DNA of 64,000 nucleotides from Limnanthes douglasii subsp. nivea. Lineage: Eukaryota > Streptophyta > Magnoliopsida > Brassicales > Limnanthaceae. Of this stretch, positions 58,211 to 64,000 are shown piece by piece. How positions within the stretch are numbered: position 1 is the first letter of the stretch; the number at the start of each line of letters is the position of its first letter. Made by a program: the position numbers and the translations under genes. Location of the stretch: NCBI GenBank assembly GCA_036936605.1, contig JAUPFV010000002.1:338832654-338896653 (forward strand), written 5' to 3'. The notes beneath the pieces are model-generated. The model saw only the letters and a list, made by a program, of their open reading frames with translations, was not told the DNA's origin and ran no database searches.

Positions 58211-60430
58211 AATTCAAATTATAGATTAAAAATATAATGACCAATTGAAAATCCTAAAATTCTAAATTGATATGATGGTAATTTATACTTTAGTTGAGAA
58301 ATTAAATTTTCAAGCAAAAGTATGACTTGTTGATAGTTTTTTAAGTTTTTAAATAATTTTTAAAAATAAAAATACTTAAAATATATCAAAATGATAATAT
58401 TTTTTTAACTTAACAAAACAAAATTCATTTAAAATTCTTTTCAATTTGTCATATTTTACATTTAAAACGAGTCTTTAGACATTTGCAAATGTCGCAAAGC
58501 TTAAATATTTAAAGTCACAATGAAATAATAATGTTTAGACGTTATTAAATTTCAGAACGATTCAAAAATATGTTGATACAAAATCCATTGTCGACAATTT
58601 TGACAACAGAAAATATTATGATTTTGTCTTTGAATTTGTTAATATAATATTTTAAAAAAAACTAGAATCTTAAATTTTTATAATCGTTATTGTCATTATA
58701 TTTAAATATTTTTCATTAATATATTATTAAATCTAAAAACTAAACGAAATATAACGATGGAAGGTATACAGTTTCACCAGTTATCATGGGCCAAATTATT
58801 TTTCAGATCTTTTTAATATTATTTATTTATTTATTTATTTATTTTAAAACTAGACTTTTAGATTTTTACAACAATATAAAACCTTAATATTTAAATGTAT
58901 GAATCGGTGTATAATTAAACTTTTAATCGATCTAGAACATGTTGCAGCAAGATCAATTATTGACAATTTCAATAACCGTTATAATTTTTTACTTATATAA
59001 CATGGTATTTAAAATATTGTCAACTATTGTTGAATTAAATTTCAAAATGCTTCCAAATTTATCTGAATACGATAACAAAGTATTATTGATATTATTTGAC
59101 AACTTAAAAATAATATTAATCATATTTTTAAAAGATATTATTCACACCTGTTTTTTAATAGTAAAAAAAAATCATCAGCACACTACTTCCGCCGATTTAT
59201 GTGGGAAATTCTCGTTGAGGGGAAGGCTATTTGAATAGTATCATTGAAAATTTCTTTTACTATCCTGTTTTGGTTATAACTTTGATCAGGTGTCTTAATA
59301 CCAATCACTAGTTTTTTTAATCTCATCCGAAATTTGATGTGGTGTTTTAGTATCAATCACTATTTGTCTCTGTCCGCCGTCCATTTGCTTCCTCGGCCAA
59401 CGTTGTTGGCTCTGACTTTACTTCCGTCGGTGTTTACCAATTTAGAACCAACAATTGTATTTTTTTTTTCTTTTTTTCGATGTACTGTGTGGCTGTGTTT
59501 TTAAAATTCAAATTAGATTTGCTAAGCTTTTGCAGATAGTATTTCTATTTATATCTATAGTGGTTCCAAACACTACTTCCATCATTTTTTTGGAAAACTA
59601 ATACTAATTTTATAAATCCCGTTTAAAAAATTTATCTCCACTTTAATATGATATTGTCTGTTTTGGTCCGAAAAGCCGCAAAAATTTGTTCCAGTAAAAC
59701 TTATATTTAAGTAAAGAAATAGTACTATTAAATTATAATTTAAAATAACCTACCCTATCATACTGACTTTTAATAAAAAGAGCTCCTCATTCGAACATAT
59801 CACATCTATATCTCACGGTTACATGCAAGTTATTTCTTTTAAGTACGATTACGAACATCATAAATGTAGACCACCTATTTATTTATACACATCTTTTTTC
59901 AATATGTTTTGACTTTTAAAAAGTACGAAATGTGTCGGGGTTTGGTAGAATTTAAAGACTAATAAGCGATGGAATTCGAGGTTTACTGCTGAAATGTTAA
60001 GTATCGAATCATGGAAACACGAGTATCGACCGCTTTTTAAGACCCGAATGCTGGAAGACAAAAGGTTAGATATAAATCTTATTCTATTCTTTTATTTTAT
60101 TTAGTACTTTTCGACTAAAAACAACAACGTTTTGGGATTTTGTTACTGAGATAAAAGAAAATGTGATAAAATATATAAGTAATTTCATTGACTTCATCAA
60201 GTTCTACCATGATTTCTGACGAATTATTCGACTAAGAGTTGCATCAAAGAATTAATTTGGATGGGAGAGTTAATTGAGAAAAATTAATGCTAAATAAGAA
60301 TCACTTATATAAGAAAAGATAAGTTTGTTTTATATTAGAAAAGATAAGTTTGTTTTTTAAGTATTTTCCTAATGAACTATGTTTAATATCTTTTAACATC
60401 ATACCAAGGCTATTTATATTTTATAAAATA
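58211..60430. other. AT-rich intergenic stretch
   Basis: No gene supported. The 99-codon frame at 58939-59238 has no known motif. A (TTTA)n tract lies at about 58823-58845. A phrase 'ggtgt.ttagta.caatcacta' recurs at about 59291 and 59341. 'agaaaagataagtttgttt' is tandemly repeated at 60310-60358. Confidence 0.4.
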
Positions 60431-60800
60431 CTATGCAATTATCACAAAATAGCTCAAGCACAAAATATATACGAATGAAAGATTCAAATGAAACACAGGA
60501 TTTAACGTGGTTCAACAATTGTTTACGTCCACGGGCTCCGCTAGAGAAAAAAGTTAGAAAAGGTTACAGATATCAGATTGTGTTTTGTGTCGTCATAGTA
60601 ATCTATTTATACGGAATTAATAGACTTACTAGACAATGGGCCTAATGAGCTCATACCACAAGACTAACTCAAGTGATTGCACAATATCACTATCACAGAC
60701 ACAAAACTGTACTGCCGGACACAGTACACTGTCAAAGCACTATTCGACTCATTCACAACATATATGTTATTAGACAATAAGCCACCTAAAATAATTACTT
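60430..60800. repeat. Possible LTR fragment
   Basis: The stretch 'gatttaacgtggttcaacaat' followed by 'tacgtccacgg' at 60499-60537 resembles the 'acgtggttcggc…tacgtccacgg' phrase seen in LTRs of many plant Copia and gypsy elements. No second copy or adjacent internal domain was found, so it may be a solo LTR piece. Confidence 0.4.
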
Positions 60801-61899
60801 TACTTTTATTAAAATTTAATTATATATTTAATATATAATTATTTTGAATAATTTACGTTTTGATTTTTTACATCAAAAGTGTAATTTTGATATATATATA
60901 TATACACGACACACTAATATAATATTGTCCGTTTTGGTAAAAACACTCATATTAATTGAAATATGGTTTTGTTCATATACCATCGATTATTTTCATGTTT
61001 AAACAATATCTAGTTTGAGATTTTGGTCGCGCCTTAATATTAACAAGAGTAATTTTGATCCGGAAAAGTGTACTAAAAACTCTAGCAGTTTGCTACATGT
61101 TTATGTACTATTTTTTCTTTCAAGAAAATTGAGATTTTCTCATCAATTCAGGTTTTGGTTGGTGAAAGATTTTTAACAAGGCAAAAACAAAGCTAGTAGC
61201 AAACCAATCTCTCAAGAGTCATGATAGTTTGGCCAGAGGAAACTGGATGCGCCGTAAGAAGACAAGAGAAACACATGAGGAATATCCATTCAATTAGGCT
61301 GATTAGCTAGTTTTAAAAATAAATCAGACTCATAAGATCAATTTCTCAGCCAGGTAACAAGAGAGTTAATTGGAAAAATTTAAGACATAGTTATTTGGTC
61401 GAACTCTCAGCCCATACATTATAGGCTCGAAAAATATAAATCAGTCAAAGAAATAGTATGACTACACTCAAATTATTTATATTCATTCCTCATTCTAATT
61501 GCAAGGACCATGAGGCTATTGATGAGAGTTATATTTGCAATATAGCAAACCTTGATATGTTAAAGGGTTCGACATGTAACTTATTTGAACCCTCACATTA
61601 TAAAAGGTTAGGGTAAGCGTTGGTAAATGTATCTTAACTGAACGTTAATTTATTAAAAGTTTGGATACATGCTTAAATAACATGTTTTTATCATATTAAT
61701 GATTGTCAATATATGGCATAATGGTTATTTCATGTGTAATAAATGCAATTGTTACAACCTAGCTATAAATAGAAATTCTGATTTAGAAATTTGAGACCAC
61801 ACTTTAATTATTCAGCACGACTATTATGTTACTCCTTATAAACCCAAATTATTTGGATCAGCTCCATACTCCTTAGACTAAACCAAAAAACACGACATT
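60801..61899. other. AT-rich spacer before LINE-3
   Basis: No gene seen; short (TA)n at 60890-60904. Confidence 0.4.
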
Positions 61900-63780
61900 T
61901 TTTCAAAAAACTGACTCTTCCATATTTCCAATCAATTTTAGACTAATATAATCTATAATGTAATCTCAAAAATCCTAGCAACGAGAATATAAACTCCCTA
62001 CCCACCCTAATCGAGTACTCCCAGTCAGTTTTCATGTTAGGGAGAAACATTTCAGATAACATCCTGCTCACACAAGATCTTTTGTATGGCTACCATACCA
62101 ATAGAATAAGGCCCGAGGTGCGCTCTCAAGATAAGTTTCATTAAGGCATTTGACAATGTTCGTTGGCTCCTTCTACTCAATTTCCTCTATGTAATGGTAT
62201 TCCCAACTAAAATGACTGGATCGGTCCTACAATGCATATCATCGCCCTCATACTTCTATGCATCAATGTCAAAACATTTGAATCCTTCAAAGGTTAAAAA
62301 AAAGCCTCTAACAAAGAGACCCTCTATCTCTGTATGTATTTTTAATTGTTATGGAGGTCCTCAATAGTATTCTTTGAGAAAAAGGTCAACATAATAGCTT
62401 TGGGTACCAGTGAAAGTGTAAAGAAACTGAAAATCATCAATCTATGTTTCACGAACAACCTCGTGCTTTTCTACCAAGCTAACATCATTTCCATCTCATT
62501 AGTCAAAGACAAACTTGAGAAGTTTGTAAAGCTCTTAGGTAGCTGCCTTAATCACAACAAGTGTTAGGTTTATCTTTGAAGGGTTTCGTAAAACACTCAT
62601 TGTGATATAATCTCAACTCTTGGTTTCGAAGAGGGAACCCTCCCTGTCAGATACATAGGTGTCCCACTTATTTTATCATGACTATCCTACAATGATTTTT
62701 GACCTATTTTCAAAACATTAACCAAGCGCATCAATTCCTGGACTATCCTACATTGGGAGGATCCAGTTACTTAAATCGGTCTTTTTCGCCAATCAAGTTT
62801 ACTGGTCATCAGTGTTTGTCCTCTCTGCTTGAGTCTTCAATGAACCTTTGCCGCATTTTTGCAGATTTCTCTAGTCGGGACCTGAAATGAAAGTATCATG
62901 TTCCAAATTAGCTTGTGATAAGATTATATTGCCTTCGGATGAGGACGATCTTGGGATTTTAAACCTTAGGGTGTGAAATCAGGCGGTCGCTTTGAACAAG
63001 TTTTTGTTCATCTTGACGAACACACCTTCCTCAATCTGGAACAAATAGATCATCACAGAAAAAAAATGATAAAAGCATATGGAGCCTCAAGGTAGGCTCA
63101 TCTCCGAGCTTGGGGTGGAGAAAGATTTTTAAACTCAAATCCATCGCTGTAAAAATCTACAAAGTTTTCGCCGACTACGGAACCTCCACCTTAATATGGT
63201 ATGACCTATGGATTTTCCATACGTCACTTGTAAACTGCTATGGTCCCGGTATTAGCAAGTATGCACGTTTGCACGACAAAAAATCACGATTTCAGGCATA
63301 ATCAGTAACGGTTTGTGGATCTGGCCCTCTCATATCCATTCAAGTGGAAGGTCTCATCAGCACCATCTACTTGATATTAGTAATTTTTTTAACTTATTTC
63401 TCGTCCGCTCTGATCGGGATGATGTCTTTATCTGGATCCCAAATCAAAACCGCAATATATTCATGATATATAGTACTTACAAGTTTATCTGACCATCATC
63501 TTCGAAGTTCCATATGCTACCTGTTTGGAATAATTATAATATCCCAGACATTCTTTGGTTACATGGTTAGTAATTCAGGGAAAGTTGCCTACTCGGGACA
63601 AGTTTATTTATTGGGGTTACACCACAACCCTTGATTGTGCTCTCTATGAAAACGATCTGAAAACCATCTGTCATATCATGGTTGACTGCAACTACTCGAG
63701 GTTGCTTTGGGAGGCTATTTCGATAAAATTTAACATGACCTCCCAAATCATTGACTGGCCATACTGGCTTAATTAGAACT
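61900..63780 (+). mobile_element. LINE-3: fragment of the same LINE family (RT to zf-RVT)
   Basis: Starts inside the RT domain and ends within or just after the zinc-binding region, where it meets a short-period repeat. There is no EN domain, tail or target duplication. It is the same family as LINE-1 by shared blocks. Confidence 0.78.
61915..63776 (+). pseudogene. LINE-3 ORF2 C-terminal relic
   Basis: IIYNVISKILATRI (about 61945-61985) and LGRNISDNILLTQDLLYGYH (about 62036-62095) align with VIDKIISKILANTI and CRSITDNILLSQDLMHGYQ of LINE-1. The palm box FVDDLMIF has become FTNNLVLF (FTNN at 62448-62459), losing both catalytic Asp. TLPVRYIGVPLIL (about 62637-62675) precedes a thumb remnant. 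The zf-RVT region is open at 63555-63776 with IQGKLPTRDKFIYWG and ICHIMVDCNYSRLLWEAI. Many stops. Confidence 0.8.
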
Positions 63781-63804
63781 TTCAAACAGATATTAAGGAT
63801 ACAA

Positions 63805-63960
63805 ATTTGTATATATCTAAATCTGAATCTGAAATCTGAAATTACTATCCGAATCTGAATCTGAGTCCGAATTTTTTAAATTTTTTATCTAAATCTGAAT
63901 CTAAATCCGATGGATATTATCCGAATCCGGATAATATTCGAATCCAAAGATCTGAAACTT
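63805..63960. repeat. Hexamer-type minisatellite (AATCTG/AATCCG)
   Basis: Variants of CTGAATCTGAAT and CCGAATCC recur irregularly from about 63812 to 63950, closing with a dyad TATCCGAATCCGGATAATAT. It lies immediately after LINE-3. Confidence 0.8.
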
Positions 63961-64000
63961 TCGTCCATTATGGAAACTTTGCATAACATTGTTTTAGGCG

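Overview
This window is AT-rich nuclear DNA from a flowering plant, most likely a eudicot. The evidence is one intron-containing NAC transcription factor gene with GT-AG introns, plant-type L1 LINEs, Copia and Ty3/gypsy retrotransposons, a tRNA-derived SINE, Mutator-like inverted-repeat elements and long TA/TAA microsatellites. I see no bacterial operons, CRISPR arrays or rRNA genes. All calls come from reading translations and repeats by eye; no database search was run.

The only intact host gene is the NAC gene at 34709-36656 (three exons, 358 residues). Its 5' side, from about 33.09 to 34.15 kb, is a tandem satellite-like array. Its 3' side holds inverted-repeat elements built on a repeated motif of about 70 bp.

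Layout: 0.76-3.7 kb, decayed Athila/Tat-type Ty3/gypsy gag-protease-RT (+). 4.9-5.8 kb, a terminal-inverted-repeat element with an internal GC-rich hairpin. 6.0-6.8 kb, a 357/369-bp tandem duplication carrying TAA microsatellites. 9.0-9.3 kb, a degenerate minisatellite. 9.59-10.86 kb, a Mutator-like element with TIRs of about 250-265 bp and a GC-richer insert. 11.34-16.47 kb, a near full-length dead LINE (LINE-1, +). 16.66-17.3 kb, a cluster of promoter-like motifs without a gene. 17.75-22.0 kb, a Copia element with both LTRs and a recognisable primer-binding site (-). 23.4-27.0 kb, a Ty3/gypsy relic (-). 30.4-33.1 kb, LINE-2 (+), which appears to split the satellite array. 34.7-36.7 kb, the NAC gene. 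About 41-50.3 kb, a Tat-like Ty3/gypsy relic: pol lies on the minus strand and a second, gag-like ORF lies in the opposite orientation beyond the integrase end. 53.2-56.75 kb, a non-coding LTR element in tandem (LTR-internal-LTR-internal-LTR stub). 56.8-57.95 kb, hairpins and repeated palindromes. 57.96-58.2 kb, a SINE with target-site duplications. 60.4-60.8 kb, a possible LTR fragment. 61.9-63.8 kb, LINE-3 (+), ending in a hexamer-type repeat.

Apart from the NAC gene, no protein-coding gene here looks functional. Every element I could read carries stops, frameshifts or lost catalytic residues. The less ordinary items are the antisense ORF arrangement in the Tat-like element, the tandem non-coding LTR element, the satellite upstream of the NAC gene, the possible exon capture in the Mutator-like element, and the hairpin/palindrome block at 56.8-57.9 kb. 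None is proof of a new biological system.
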